NCBI GenBank assembly: GCA_910575725.1
Contig: CAJTFE010000009.1
Coordinates: 1 to 64,000 of the forward strand
DNA length: 64,000 bases
Reading direction: 5' to 3'
From: Clostridia bacterium
GTDB lineage: Bacteria > Bacillota > Clostridia > Lachnospirales > Lachnospiraceae
Numbering within the stretch: position 1 is the first letter of the stretch; the number at the start of each line of letters is the position of its first letter. A program made the translations under genes and the position numbers. Below are positions 51,613 through 60,284 of this stretch, in pieces. The notes under the pieces were generated by a model. That model did not search any database and was not told the origin of the DNA. It was given only the letters and a program-made list of their open reading frames with translations.

Positions 51613-51644
51613 GTAAGAGCTCAGACGGCCGTCTGAGCTCTTAC
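51613..51644. repeat. Perfect 32-bp palindrome
   Basis: The left half GTAAGAGCTCAGACGG is followed at once by its exact reverse complement, with no loop. Lack of a loop speaks against a terminator. It lies in the divergent gap, about 84 bp before the deacetylase start. A dimeric regulator site is possible. Confidence 0.9.
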
Positions 51645-51727
51645 GTCCCCCTCCAAACAAAACCACCAAGATACGTCTGATTTTTCCGGCAGTCTCATAT
51701 ATTTGAAAAAAACGGATGTTTTGAAAC

Positions 51728-52603
51728 ATGAAACAAAATAAGAATCTCAAAAATATCATTGTTACGGCTCTGCTCCTTACCTTCTCCTACTTTGCCGGCC
51801 AGGGCATCGCCCACATTCAGAACGTTTATGCTTCCGGCGCCCTCCTTCCGGCAGGCAGCAGCGCCTCCGCCAACTGGGGACTAAGCTTCCAGGAAGAAGG
51901 AAAAGCTCCCACCGGCAATGCAGCCGCCTCCTACTTAAAGGATTTTGACGCTTACTTTGTTGAGGAAACGGAGGAGAAAAAGATCTATCTCACCTTTGAC
52001 TGCGGCTTTGAAAACGGCAATACACCAGCCATTTTAGACGCCCTGAAAAAACACAATGCCCCGGCCACATTTTTCATAGTAGGCAATTATATGGAGACCA
52101 GCCCGGATCTGGTAAAACGCATGGTTTCGGAAGGCCACACCGTCGGAAACCATACCTATCATCATCCGGACATGTCCAAGATTGGAGAAATGGAAGCATT
52201 TCGAAAAGAACTGGCTGATCTGGAAACGCTCTATGAGGAAGCCATCGGCCAGCCCATGACAAAGTATTACCGGCCTCCCCAGGGCGTCTACAGTGAAAGC
52301 AATCTGAAAATGGCCCAGGAGCTGGGATATCAGACTTTTTTCTGGAGCCTTGCCTATGTGGACTGGTACCAGGATCAGCAGCCTTCCCATGAGGAAGCCT
52401 TTGCCAAGCTGATTCCCCGGATCCATCCCGGAGCGGTGGTGCTGTTACATAATACGTCTAAGACAAACGGGGAAATTCTGGATGAGCTGCTGACAAAGTG
52501 GGAGGAGCTGGGGTACAGCTTTCATCCCTTAAGCGAGCTGGCCGGGGAAGCGCTTCCTGAGCTTCCGCTGACGCCGGGAAAAACGCCGGAATCTTCCTCC
52601 TAG
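51728..52603 (+). CDS. Polysaccharide deacetylase, PdaA-like
   Basis: This is the only convincing plus-strand gene. The 291-residue protein has an N-terminal signal/anchor segment (about 8-26) and a NodB-type domain: YLTFDCGFENGNTPAIL with the DxG metal/acid site (about 79-95), ATFFIVGNYM, GHTVGNHTYHHPDM with the HxxxH-type metal ligands (about 137-150), and YYRPPQGVYSE. The layout and PHPGAV-like end (IHPGAVVLLHNTSK) resemble PdaA, which removes acetyl from MurNAc during spore cortex delta-lactam formation. No sporulation gene is adjacent, so a general envelope role is possible. Only a weak ribosome binding site is visible. Confidence 0.88.
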   Translation: MKQNKNLKNIIVTALLLTFSYFAGQGIAHIQNVYASGALLPAGSSASANWGLSFQEEGKAPTGNAAASYLKDFDAYFVEETEEKKIYLTFDCGFENGNTPAILDALKKHNAPATFFIVGNYMETSPDLVKRMVSEGHTVGNHTYHHPDMSKIGEMEAFRKELADLETLYEEAIGQPMTKYYRPPQGVYSESNLKMAQELGYQTFFWSLAYVDWYQDQQPSHEEAFAKLIPRIHPGAVVLLHNTSKTNGEILDELLTKWEELGYSFHPLSELAGEALPELPLTPGKTPESSS

Positions 52604-52683
52604 TCAAGTATCTGTCTGCCGGGCAGACTGTGCGCTGAAATTGCCGATACGGACTACCAGGGCACAAAAAGCTGTTACAAAAT

Positions 52684-52734
52684 AAACCGCCAGACTTTTC
52701 CTTATTGTTTGGAAATGGAAAAGCCTGACGGTTT
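52684..52734 (-). terminator. Terminator after the PIN-domain gene
   Basis: Arms AAACCGCCAGACTTTTCC and GGAAAAGCCTGACGGTTT pair at 16 of 18 positions around a 15-nt loop. On the minus strand the stem is followed by ATTTTGT. It lies between the convergent deacetylase and toxin genes. Confidence 0.7.
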
Positions 52735-52744
52735 AGCAGCCAGA

Positions 52745-53113
52745 TCAACTTGTCTGATTCAGCAATTTTAATAATTTTTTATCAAAGGTCTTTATTTCAT
52801 ACCCTTTTATTTTGTTATAAGCATACAAAATACAATCCGGAAAGTCTAAATTATGTCTGGCATAAGTCTCTATACCAAGCTTTAATACTTCTTCCTCTAC
52901 TGCCGTAACCTCTTTTAGAAAAATAAGCAGACACTCTTTTATCTTTTCCCTTTCAACAGAGTATACGCCTTTGAGAACATATACTACCTCGGCGATAACC
53001 TCAATTGTCACATATACCTGTCCCTTTTTTATGATGTCTTCTGCTTCAAGAGCCATATCTTCATTATCATTTAACAGATAACGAAGGATCATATTGGTAT
53101 CAAGCATTACCAT
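52745..53113 (-). CDS. PIN-domain toxin, VapC-like
   Basis: The 122-residue protein is a typical PIN nuclease: VMLDTNMILRYLLND with the first catalytic Asp (about residue 5), VTIEVIAEVVYVLK with the acidic Glu and LDFPDCILYAYNK with the C-terminal acidic pair. Such proteins cut tRNA or rRNA when freed of antitoxin. The gene overlaps the stop of the small upstream gene by 14 bp, the usual layout of a toxin-antitoxin pair. The start may be the ATG two codons later. Confidence 0.87.
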   Translation of the reverse strand: MVMLDTNMILRYLLNDNEDMALEAEDIIKKGQVYVTIEVIAEVVYVLKGVYSVEREKIKECLLIFLKEVTAVEEEVLKLGIETYARHNLDFPDCILYAYNKIKGYEIKTFDKKLLKLLNQTS

Positions 53114-53339
53114 ATCTTGTTACCACCGCCTTTTCCCATGCAGTTTTTTCCATCTTTTGTAATTCCGGTCTGGCATACTTTCCCAATATCCCTCTTGCCG
53201 TTTTTTCCGCTTCTTCTGCAGGTGTTTCCTCGATAAACTCATCCAATATAGTAATGATTAGCTTCTGGTTCTTTTGTGCCTGAATCTTTTCTAATGGCTG
53301 TATTACACTTCCATCATAATAAGCCTGTAGAGCAATCAT
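53100..53339 (-). CDS. Antitoxin, AF2212/DUF104-like
   Basis: The 79-residue protein begins MIALQAYYDGSVIQPLEKI, followed by KNQKLIITILDEF, a pattern matching AF2212-like small antitoxins paired with PIN toxins. The C-terminal half (RGILGKYARPELQKMEK) would wrap the toxin. It comes first in the pair and has a promoter upstream. Autoregulation by the complex is expected from the family; no operator is recognised. Confidence 0.8.
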   Translation of the reverse strand: MIALQAYYDGSVIQPLEKIQAQKNQKLIITILDEFIEETPAEEAEKTARGILGKYARPELQKMEKTAWEKAVVTRYGNA

Positions 53340-53383
53340 ATAAACACCTTCCTTCTATCTGCTCTATTCTTTTCTATGTGTCT

Positions 53384-53412
53384 ATTATACTTTATCACAC
53401 ACCCAAGAGCAA
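53384..53412 (-). promoter_or_regulatory. Promoter of the toxin-antitoxin pair
   Basis: On the minus strand, TTGCTC and TATAAT are spaced 17 bp apart, about 45 bp before the antitoxin start. Confidence 0.65.
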
Positions 53413-53469
53413 ATGAAATCTGCTATTTTTGTCTGCCTATTTTGACTATCATAATTAAAATTCTGTAAA

Positions 53470-53955
53470 TTACTCTTCAATCCGAATCCTGCTAATCACC
53501 GGCATATCTACCGGCTTGTTCCAGGTCTCGGGCCCGTAGGTGGGAAGCTCTGCAATAGCGTCCAGCACCTCAAAGCCGGAAACCATCTCCCCAAAAGCTG
53601 CATACCGTCCGTCCAGCTTATGGGCGTCCTGATGCACCACAAAAAACTGGGTTCCGGCCGTGTCATAGCCGTCATCCCTGGCCATGGACAGGGCGCCCCG
53701 TTTATGCTCTAGTGGATTGGGAACGCCATTTTCCTCAAACTCCCCTTTGATGTGCCATTCGCTGTCCGTCATAATGTCATTATCCGGGGAACCAGACTGG
53801 ATCACATAATCCTTCACAATGCGGCACCAGGCCAGGCCGTTATAAAACCCGCTCCGGACCGTATCCACAAAATTCTTTACCGTAATCGGAGCAAGCTCCG
53901 GGAACAGGTCAAAGACCATATCCCCGAAGCCCTCCGTAGAAATAATACATCTCAT
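53470..53955 (-). CDS. Cyclophilin-type peptidyl-prolyl isomerase
   Basis: The 161-residue cytosolic cyclophilin contains APITVKNFVDTVRSGFYNGL, FHRI-type WCRIVKDYVIQSGSP, HKRGALSMARDDGYDTAGTQFFV and DGRYAAFGEMVSGFEVLD. It catalyses cis-trans isomerisation of proline bonds in protein folding. The catalytic FHR is replaced by WCR (Phe-His to Trp-Cys), as in some bacterial forms. It starts 3 bp after the OppA stop, so it is probably co-transcribed as the last gene of the opp operon. Confidence 0.92.
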   Translation of the reverse strand: MRCIISTEGFGDMVFDLFPELAPITVKNFVDTVRSGFYNGLAWCRIVKDYVIQSGSPDNDIMTDSEWHIKGEFEENGVPNPLEHKRGALSMARDDGYDTAGTQFFVVHQDAHKLDGRYAAFGEMVSGFEVLDAIAELPTYGPETWNKPVDMPVISRIRIEE

Positions 53956-53958
53956 AGC

Positions 53959-55671
53959 TTAATGCGCCAGAACTTTTGCATTCTGGAAGTAAATGTTGGA
54001 AGAGGAAACCATGTAAACGCCCTCAATGTAATCCTTAATCAGATACGTGTTGGACTTGTAGTACAGTCCAAGAACCGGATAATCAGCGGATACAAGCTCG
54101 TCTGCCTGCAGCACCAGCTCTGCAAACTTCGCCGGATCCTTCTCCACCTTGATCTGATCTACAATGGCGTCATAGTCCGGATTGCTGTAGAAGGAATTGT
54201 TGGTTACATCGTTGGTATAGAGAAGCGGCAGGAAGCTCATCGGGTTTACATAATCTGCGCTCCAGCCCATGGCCGCTACTTCATAGTTGCCGGACTGTAC
54301 TGCATCATAAAATACTGCCCAGTCTGCGGAGCTAACCTCTACGGTAATTCCAAGATTCTGCTCCCACATCTCTGCAATGGCTTCTGCAATCTTCTTTACA
54401 TTATCGTCAGAGTAGAAGGAAAGCTGCAGAGTCGGGAAGCCTTCTCCCTCCGGATAGCCTGCCTCTGCCAGAGCCGCCTTTGCGCCCTCTACATCAGCTG
54501 TGGAGGACAGTCCGAAGTCAGAACGTCCCTCTGTCACGTCTTTTCCGTCTACCACATAGCCGGGAGCCATAAAGCTGTATGCCGGCTGTCCGTCTACCTG
54601 GGCCACATTGTTGATAAGAGCTTCACGGTCGATAGCCAGGTTGAGAGCCTTTCTCACCAGAGGATTGTCATAAGGCGCCTTGGAGCAGTTGATATCATAG
54701 TATACGGTTCCGTAGTTCGGCGTAGACACAAGGCCTGCGTTCTCCGCCTTCAGACGAGCCAGGTCGCTGGAAGGAACGGTTCTCACGCCGTCCACCTCGC
54801 CGCTCTCATAAGCCGTCAGCGCCGTGGAGGTATCCAGAACGTAGCGGAAGGTCAGCTTCTGAAGGGTTACGTTTTCTGCATTCCAGTAGTTCTCGTTTTT
54901 CTCCAGAATCATGCTCTCGCCCATATTCATCTCAGTAATCTTAAAGGGTCCGTTGCTTACGTAAGCTTCTGCAGTTGTCGTCCACTTGTCGCCGTTTGCC
55001 TCGATGGTTGCCTGCTGAACCGGGAAATATACCCACATGCTTACCAGGTCGATAAAGTAGGGGCAGGGAGCCTTCAGAGTGAACTCCAGGGTGTTGTCGT
55101 CTAAAGCCTTGATTCCTACATCCTCTGCGGAAGCAGTTCCGTCATAGAATTCCTGTCCGTTTACCACATAATCGGAGATCATGTTTACATACTGAGAGGT
55201 TGTCTCCGGAGTCAGAACGCGGAGTGCGGAATATACATAGTCATTTGCCGTCAGATCCGTTCCGTCGCTCCACTTCAGTCCCTCTCTCAGATGGAAGGTG
55301 AATACAGTCAAGTCATCGTTGCTCTCCCAGGACTCTGCATTTCCGGGAACCACCTCGCCATTCTCGTCGTAGGTTACAAGACCCTCAAAGCAGTTGCTTA
55401 AGAAAGGTGTTGCAAATGAATTGTTGGTTACGTTGGGGTCGATGCCGTCAGGCTCATTGTTGAGCACGAATACCATCTCCTGGGCATCTGCAAGCGCTCC
55501 CTCCTGCGCTCCTGCTGCATCTTCCGGAGCTTCTGCCTCCGGCGCTTGTGGGGCTGCCTCAATATCATCAATGGTCTGAGGCTCGTCTGCCGCCTTGTTT
55601 CCGCATCCGGCCATGAGCATGGTGCTCACCAGGCTTACGGCAAGAAGCATGCTTAATAACTTCTTTTTCAT
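53959..55671 (-). CDS. oppA: Oligopeptide ABC transporter substrate-binding lipoprotein
   Basis: The 570-residue lipoprotein has a signal peptide ending in the lipobox LMAGC (Cys about 23), followed by an Ala/Glu/Pro-rich linker and an SBP_bac_5 domain: NNEPDGIDPNVTNNSFATPF, FHLREGLKWSDGTDLTANDY (about 131-150) and RKALNLAIDREAL. It captures peptides outside the membrane and delivers them to the OppB-OppC channel. It is separated from oppF by 140 bp containing hairpins (55690-55760), which may let it be expressed above the other subunits. Confidence 0.92.
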   Translation of the reverse strand: MKKKLLSMLLAVSLVSTMLMAGCGNKAADEPQTIDDIEAAPQAPEAEAPEDAAGAQEGALADAQEMVFVLNNEPDGIDPNVTNNSFATPFLSNCFEGLVTYDENGEVVPGNAESWESNDDLTVFTFHLREGLKWSDGTDLTANDYVYSALRVLTPETTSQYVNMISDYVVNGQEFYDGTASAEDVGIKALDDNTLEFTLKAPCPYFIDLVSMWVYFPVQQATIEANGDKWTTTAEAYVSNGPFKITEMNMGESMILEKNENYWNAENVTLQKLTFRYVLDTSTALTAYESGEVDGVRTVPSSDLARLKAENAGLVSTPNYGTVYYDINCSKAPYDNPLVRKALNLAIDREALINNVAQVDGQPAYSFMAPGYVVDGKDVTEGRSDFGLSSTADVEGAKAALAEAGYPEGEGFPTLQLSFYSDDNVKKIAEAIAEMWEQNLGITVEVSSADWAVFYDAVQSGNYEVAAMGWSADYVNPMSFLPLLYTNDVTNNSFYSNPDYDAIVDQIKVEKDPAKFAELVLQADELVSADYPVLGLYYKSNTYLIKDYIEGVYMVSSSNIYFQNAKVLAH

Positions 55672-55811
55672 AACGCTTATCCTCCTTTGGAATTTCTGAG
55701 CACGCCTTTTTCAGGGCGCTCCTGCTTGACAGCCGCACAGCAGGGCTGTCTCTATGTTTCAGACGCGCCGTTATGCTGCGCGCCGGGAAACCGATTCTCG
55801 GTGCAAAGATT

Positions 55812-56777
55812 TTATGCTTTATGGAGATGACAGGCTACCTTATGCCCTCCGCCCACATCCACAAGCTCCGGCTTCACCTGGGAGCATTCCGGCGCAGCAT
55901 AGGGACACCGCGTATGGAAACGGCAGCCGGACGGGGGATTGATGGGGCTTGGAATATCCCCCTCAATACTGCTCTTCTCCTTCTGTCTTGCCAGCTTCGG
56001 ATTCGCAATGGGAACACTGCCCAAAAGTCCCTTGGTATAGGGATGCAGCGGATTTTTGTAAATCTCGTCCGCCTCGCTCATCTCCACCAGCTGTCCTAAG
56101 TACATCACGCCCACGTCATCGGAGACATAACGCACCATAGACAGGTCATGTGCAATAAAGAGGTAAGACAAGCCCTTCTCTTCCTGAAAATCCTTCAGAA
56201 GATTAATCACCTGTGCCTGGATAGACACGTCCAGGGCGGAAATGGGCTCGTCGCAGATCACCAGCTGGGGCTCCAGAATCAAGGCTCTGGCAATCCCCAC
56301 TCTCTGACGCTGTCCGCCGGAAAATTCATGGGCGTAACGGTTGGCATGCTCCTTGGTCAGCCCCACGCGCTCCAGCATGGGATAGACGAGAGCGTTGGCC
56401 TCCTCCTTGCTTTTCACCAGATTGTGGGCCAGAAGGGGCTCGGCAATGATGTCGCGCACGGTCATTCTGGCATTTAAGGAAGCGTAAGGATCCTGGAAGA
56501 TCATCTGCATTTTCTTCCGGTAAGGCTTTAACTCCTTCTGCTTCATATTCGTAATATCCGTGCCGTCCAGGATAATCTGCCCGGCAGTGGGATCGTACAT
56601 GCGGATAATGGTTCTTGCACAGCTTGATTTGCCGCAGCCGGACTCGCCGACCAGCCCCAGGGTCTTGCCCCTCTCAAGCGTAAAGCTGATGCCGTCCACT
56701 GCGTGGACAAGCTGCTTTTTCCCTGCTTTAAAATGCTTTGTAAGGTCTTTTACCTCTAAAATATTCTGCTCGCTCAT
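55812..56777 (-). CDS. oppF: Oligopeptide ABC transporter ATP-binding protein
   Basis: ATPase subunit, 321 residues: Walker A GLVGESGCGKSSCART (about 36-51), signature HEFSGGQRQRVGIARAL (about 151-167) and Walker B LVICDEPISALDVS. The C-terminus has the oligopeptide-transporter domain (SGCRFHTRCPYAAPECSQ) with conserved cysteines. It pairs with OppD and starts only 3 bp after oppD ends. Confidence 0.94.
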   Translation of the reverse strand: MSEQNILEVKDLTKHFKAGKKQLVHAVDGISFTLERGKTLGLVGESGCGKSSCARTIIRMYDPTAGQIILDGTDITNMKQKELKPYRKKMQMIFQDPYASLNARMTVRDIIAEPLLAHNLVKSKEEANALVYPMLERVGLTKEHANRYAHEFSGGQRQRVGIARALILEPQLVICDEPISALDVSIQAQVINLLKDFQEEKGLSYLFIAHDLSMVRYVSDDVGVMYLGQLVEMSEADEIYKNPLHPYTKGLLGSVPIANPKLARQKEKSSIEGDIPSPINPPSGCRFHTRCPYAAPECSQVKPELVDVGGGHKVACHLHKA

Positions 56778-56780
56778 AGC

Positions 56781-57797
56781 CTACACCTCACTGCGAAAGG
56801 GATTGTTATCATCCGCCGGCGCATCCGGGTACAACAGGAAGCACCGGGAATGGTGTCCCTCTCCCACCTGAGTAAATTCCGGAAGCTCCGCCCCGCAAAT
56901 CTTTCTGGCATAGGGGCAGCGCGGTGCAAAGGGACATCCGGCCGGGGGATTCGTCATATCGGGAGGCGAACCGGGAATGGGCTTTAAACGCACAGCCTTA
57001 TCCTGCTCCATGTCAGGGATGGAATTCAAAAGTCCCATAGTGTACGGATGGCTTGGGCGCTCAAAAATATCGTCAATGGAAGCTTCCTCCATAACAAGGC
57101 CGCCGTACATAACAATTACCCGGTCACAGAGCTCCGCCACCACACCCAGATCATGGGTAATGAAAATGATGCTTGCCCCGTATTCCTTCTCAAGCTCCCG
57201 GAGCTGGCGAAGAATCTGATCCTGGATGGTCACGTCAAGAGCCGTGGTAGGCTCGTCTGCTATCAGCAGCTTTGGCTTATTAGCCAGAGCCATGGCTATC
57301 ATAACCCTCTGGCGCATACCGCCCGAAAACTCGTGGGGATAACATTTATACCGCTTCTGGGGCTCCGGAATCCGTACCTTTTCAAAAAGCTCCAGAACAG
57401 CCTTTTTCGCTTCCTCCCCGGAAAGAGCCGAATGGTGCTCTAAAAGCATCTCCGCCACCTGTTTTCCCACGGGAATCAAGGGGTTCAGAGAGGACATAGG
57501 GTCCTGGAAAATCATGGAGATCTTTCCGCCCCGGATCTCGCGCATCCGCTTTTTGGGGGCTCCTATGAGCTCCTCCCCGTCAAAGCGGATGGAGGAGCCT
57601 TCCTTGATCCGGGCCGTGTCTGCAAGCAGATGCAGAATGGACATGGAGGTCACGCTCTTACCGCTGCCGGACTCGCCTACGATACCCAGGATCTCGCCCT
57701 TTCCCACAGAGAAGCTCACGCCGCGCACTGCCTGGACTTCGCCGTTGCTCGTCATAAAGGATACTTTTAGATTCTCTATATTTAAAATTGATTCCAT
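56781..57797 (-). CDS. oppD: Oligopeptide ABC transporter ATP-binding protein
   Basis: The 338-residue partner ATPase: Walker [16 protein letters not shown] (about 35-49), signature [17 protein letters not shown], Walker [15 protein letters not shown] and a C-terminal [18 protein letters not shown] segment. Its leader contains copy 3 of the 93-bp structured repeat and a truncated fourth copy (57820-57963), and the CTCCTATTCCAG border supplies its ribosome binding site on the minus strand. The separation from oppC by 181 bp is unusual for an opp operon. Confidence 0.94.
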   Translation of the reverse strand: MESILNIENLKVSFMTSNGEVQAVRGVSFSVGKGEILGIVGESGSGKSVTSMSILHLLADTARIKEGSSIRFDGEELIGAPKKRMREIRGGKISMIFQDPMSSLNPLIPVGKQVAEMLLEHHSALSGEEAKKAVLELFEKVRIPEPQKRYKCYPHEFSGGMRQRVMIAMALANKPKLLIADEPTTALDVTIQDQILRQLRELEKEYGASIIFITHDLGVVAELCDRVIVMYGGLVMEEASIDDIFERPSHPYTMGLLNSIPDMEQDKAVRLKPIPGSPPDMTNPPAGCPFAPRCPYARKICGAELPEFTQVGEGHHSRCFLLYPDAPADDNNPFRSEV

Positions 57798-57819
57798 CGT
57801 ATTCTCCTATTCCAGTTCC

Positions 57820-57913
57820 GTAAGCTCTCTCCCAGTACACCTGGTATGAAATCAATTTCCAGCCGCAAAAACATGCGTCTGTAAATCGATTTGTGCACTG
57901 TGAGAGAGCTTAC
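57820..57913. repeat. Structured repeat, family 1, copy 3 (before oppD)
   Basis: A 94-bp element with arms 57820-57840 and 57893-57913 pairing at 19 of 21 positions, inner ATCAATTTCCAG/CTGTAAATCGATTT and central hairpin CGCA/TGCG. The outer arm sequence (AAGCTCTCTCCC) differs from copies 1 and 2 but is matched in the opposite arm. Confidence 0.87.
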
Positions 57914-57920
57914 TGTTTCC

Positions 57921-57963
57921 AGTTCCGCAAGCTCTCTCCCAGTACACTGGTATGGGCTTACTA
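57921..57963. repeat. Truncated fourth copy of the family-1 repeat
   Basis: Directly following copy 3 is its border plus left arm (TTCCGCAAGCTCTCTCCC, AGTACACTGGTATG), joined to the last bases of a right arm (GGCTTAC). The middle, about 70 bp, is missing. It looks like a tandem duplicate with internal deletion. Confidence 0.75.
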
Positions 57964-57978
57964 TTTCCAGTCCTTTCA

Positions 57979-59130
57979 CTATTTTTTCAGCTTAGGATCC
58001 AGTGCATCCCGCAGGCCGTCGCCTACGAAGTTGAAGGCGAACATAATGAGACAGATAACAAGGGCCGGGATGAACATCTGATGGGGACAGGAGCGAAGAT
58101 TCTCCGCCGCATCGTTGCACATGGTTCCCAGACTGGCAAGAGGAGGCTTCAGGCCGATGCCCAGATAGCTTAAAAACGCTTCCATAAAAATTGCGGAAGG
58201 AATCAGCATGGTCACTGTCACCAGGATAGAGCCCATGGCATTGGGAATCAGATGCTGCAGTAAAATCGTCTTGGTGGAGGAACCGATGGTTTTGGCCGCC
58301 ATCACAAACTCCTGCTGCTTAAGGCTTAAAACCTGTCCCCGGACTACACGGGCCATATCCACCCAGTACACGGTGCCCAGAGCAATGATAATACTCTGCA
58401 GGCCAGATTCCAGATACACCATAATCAGAATCACATACAGGGTCAGCGGTATGGTGCTGATAATGTCTACAATACGCATCATAACCGTATCTACCATACC
58501 ACCTGCATAACCGGAAACTCCGCCGAAGAGAATGCCGATGATCATATTCACGGCCGCCGCCACAAATGCCACCATAAGGGACACCCTTGTGCCGTACATC
58601 AGACGGGTAAGAATATCCCTGCCCAGGCTGTCTGTTCCCAGTACATAGGACTTATTCCAGACATGGGCAGAAGGGTAAATAACACGCGTCTGCGGATCGG
58701 CGATCACATAAGGCTTCGCACCGTAATAGAGAGCTACCTCCGTACCGTTGCAGTCAAAAATCGTCATGGAGGAATCCGCTTCCTCCCGGATCTTTTTCAA
58801 CTGATTTCCCATGGTGCCGTCCTTGCTTACCTGCACCACTTTGAGAGCCTGGGTCACATAGAGATAACCGGATCCGTCCGGCGTCTCGTAGACCTTCATC
58901 CGGGGCGGAATGTTGACTACCTCCAGATTCTGCGTGGAATAACTGTAGTCCGTAAACATCGGCCCCAAAAGGGCAAAGAGCATCAAGATCACAATCATAA
59001 CCAGCCCGCCGATGGCTGTGGGCTTATGCCGGAAGCGAAACCACACGTCTCCGGCAAAGGTTCTGTTTTTACTCCATATCTTTTCCCGGTCCTCATTGGA
59101 GGAACCGAGCATTTCCCATTTATTTTCCAT
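57979..59130 (-). CDS. oppC: Oligopeptide ABC transporter permease with enlarged external segment
   Basis: The 383-residue permease has an N-terminal cytosolic part, a first membrane span (about 40-60), and a C-terminal BPD_transp_1 domain with the EAA-type loop (EFVMAAKTIGSSTKTILLQHL, about 281-301) and DSLGRDILTRLMYGTRVSL. Between the first span and the permease domain there is an extended soluble segment of about 100 residues (for example YETPDGSGYLYVTQALKVVQ), larger than in usual OppC of about 300 residues. This insert may contact OppA or peptide substrate. It starts 14 bp after oppB. Confidence 0.88.
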   Translation of the reverse strand: MENKWEMLGSSNEDREKIWSKNRTFAGDVWFRFRHKPTAIGGLVMIVILMLFALLGPMFTDYSYSTQNLEVVNIPPRMKVYETPDGSGYLYVTQALKVVQVSKDGTMGNQLKKIREEADSSMTIFDCNGTEVALYYGAKPYVIADPQTRVIYPSAHVWNKSYVLGTDSLGRDILTRLMYGTRVSLMVAFVAAAVNMIIGILFGGVSGYAGGMVDTVMMRIVDIISTIPLTLYVILIMVYLESGLQSIIIALGTVYWVDMARVVRGQVLSLKQQEFVMAAKTIGSSTKTILLQHLIPNAMGSILVTVTMLIPSAIFMEAFLSYLGIGLKPPLASLGTMCNDAAENLRSCPHQMFIPALVICLIMFAFNFVGDGLRDALDPKLKK

Positions 59131-59144
59131 TCTTCTTCCCGTCC

Positions 59145-60062
59145 TTACTCGTACTTAATCCTGGGGTCAATGAGGCAGTAGAACATATCTACCAATAAGA
59201 TCATTGCCATCAAAAAGCTTGCGTAAAAAATGGTTACGCCCATGATGGTGGTGTAATCTCTCTGGGATACGCTGGTTACAAAATATCCCCCAAGACCGGG
59301 AATCGCAAATATTTTCTCAATGACAAAGCTGCCGGTCAGCAGGCCTGCAATGGTGGGGCCGAGAACGGTGACCACGGGGATCAGCGCGTTCCGCATTCCG
59401 TGTTTTAAAACAACCTTAATCTCTGACAGTCCCTTTGCACGGGCCGTCCGTATGTAATCCTGGCCCATAACCTCTAACAAGCTGGAGCGCATCAGCCGGG
59501 CCATATAGCTGATGGAATATCCCCCAAGGGCTGCCACCGGAAGAATATAGCCCTTCCAGGTATCCAGGCCGTAGGTGGGAAGCACATTCAGCTTAAAGGA
59601 AAATACGTATATCAAAACCGAAGCAATGACAAAGGAGGGGATGGTCACGCCGATGGTGGCCACGGCCATCAGCACCATATCCTGCCATTTTCCATTCTTC
59701 ACAGCCGCCAGAATCCCCATAGGGATAGCAGCCAAAAGCACGAATACAATGGTAATGAAGCCCAGCCTGGCGGACACGGGGAAACCGTTCTCTACAAAGT
59801 CGTTGACATCCTTTCCGGGGTACTTGTAGGAAGGGCCCAGATCACCTCTTAATATTCCGGTCACGTATTCAAAAAACTGCTCCGGCAGCGGCCTGTCCAG
59901 ATGGTACTTGGCATTCAGCGCAGCCTCCACTTCCTCACTCATATTCCGGTCGCTGGTAAAGGGGCCTCCCGGTACTGCATGCATAATGCTGAATGTCAGC
60001 AGCATAATTAAAAAAAGTGCCACAAGCATCATTCCCAGCCGCTTTGCAAAATATCGAACCAT
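59145..60062 (-). CDS. oppB: Oligopeptide ABC transporter permease
   Basis: The 305-residue permease begins MVRYFAKRLGMMLVALFLIM with the first membrane span, then the external segment with YHLDRPLPEQFFEYV, and five further spans. The EAA loop is QDYIRTARAKGLSEIKVVLKHG (about 213-234). It is the first gene of the opp operon, behind a good promoter at 60136-60165. The order oppB-oppC-oppD-oppF-oppA is a common arrangement in Clostridia. Confidence 0.93.
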   Translation of the reverse strand: MVRYFAKRLGMMLVALFLIMLLTFSIMHAVPGGPFTSDRNMSEEVEAALNAKYHLDRPLPEQFFEYVTGILRGDLGPSYKYPGKDVNDFVENGFPVSARLGFITIVFVLLAAIPMGILAAVKNGKWQDMVLMAVATIGVTIPSFVIASVLIYVFSFKLNVLPTYGLDTWKGYILPVAALGGYSISYMARLMRSSLLEVMGQDYIRTARAKGLSEIKVVLKHGMRNALIPVVTVLGPTIAGLLTGSFVIEKIFAIPGLGGYFVTSVSQRDYTTIMGVTIFYASFLMAMILLVDMFYCLIDPRIKYE

Positions 60063-60135
60063 CTTTTCTCACTCCATTTTCCACATAAGGCGTTCATCTG
60101 TCCTTCCCATACGTACAAAGGACACAACTTTTATT

Positions 60136-60165
60136 ATTATAACCCCTGTCTTTCCTTGTTGTCAA
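60136..60165 (-). promoter_or_regulatory. Promoter of the opp operon
   Basis: On the minus strand, TTGACA and TATAAT are spaced 18 bp apart (TTATAA at 17 bp), about 75 bp before oppB. Confidence 0.75.
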
Positions 60166-60284
60166 TTACGAATCAGATCTGTTTGCGGAAAACTTTTTAA
60201 GGCAAAAGGACTGTTGGAGCATTGATTTTTTAACTGTTTTGCAAGATTTCTGCACCTTATGGGACAAAATCCGCCGGTTTGTTA

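Noticed and set aside
53752-55104. Plus-strand open frame of 450 codons
   Set aside because: It is antisense to oppA, which has clear family motifs; no domain or ribosome binding site supports the antisense frame.
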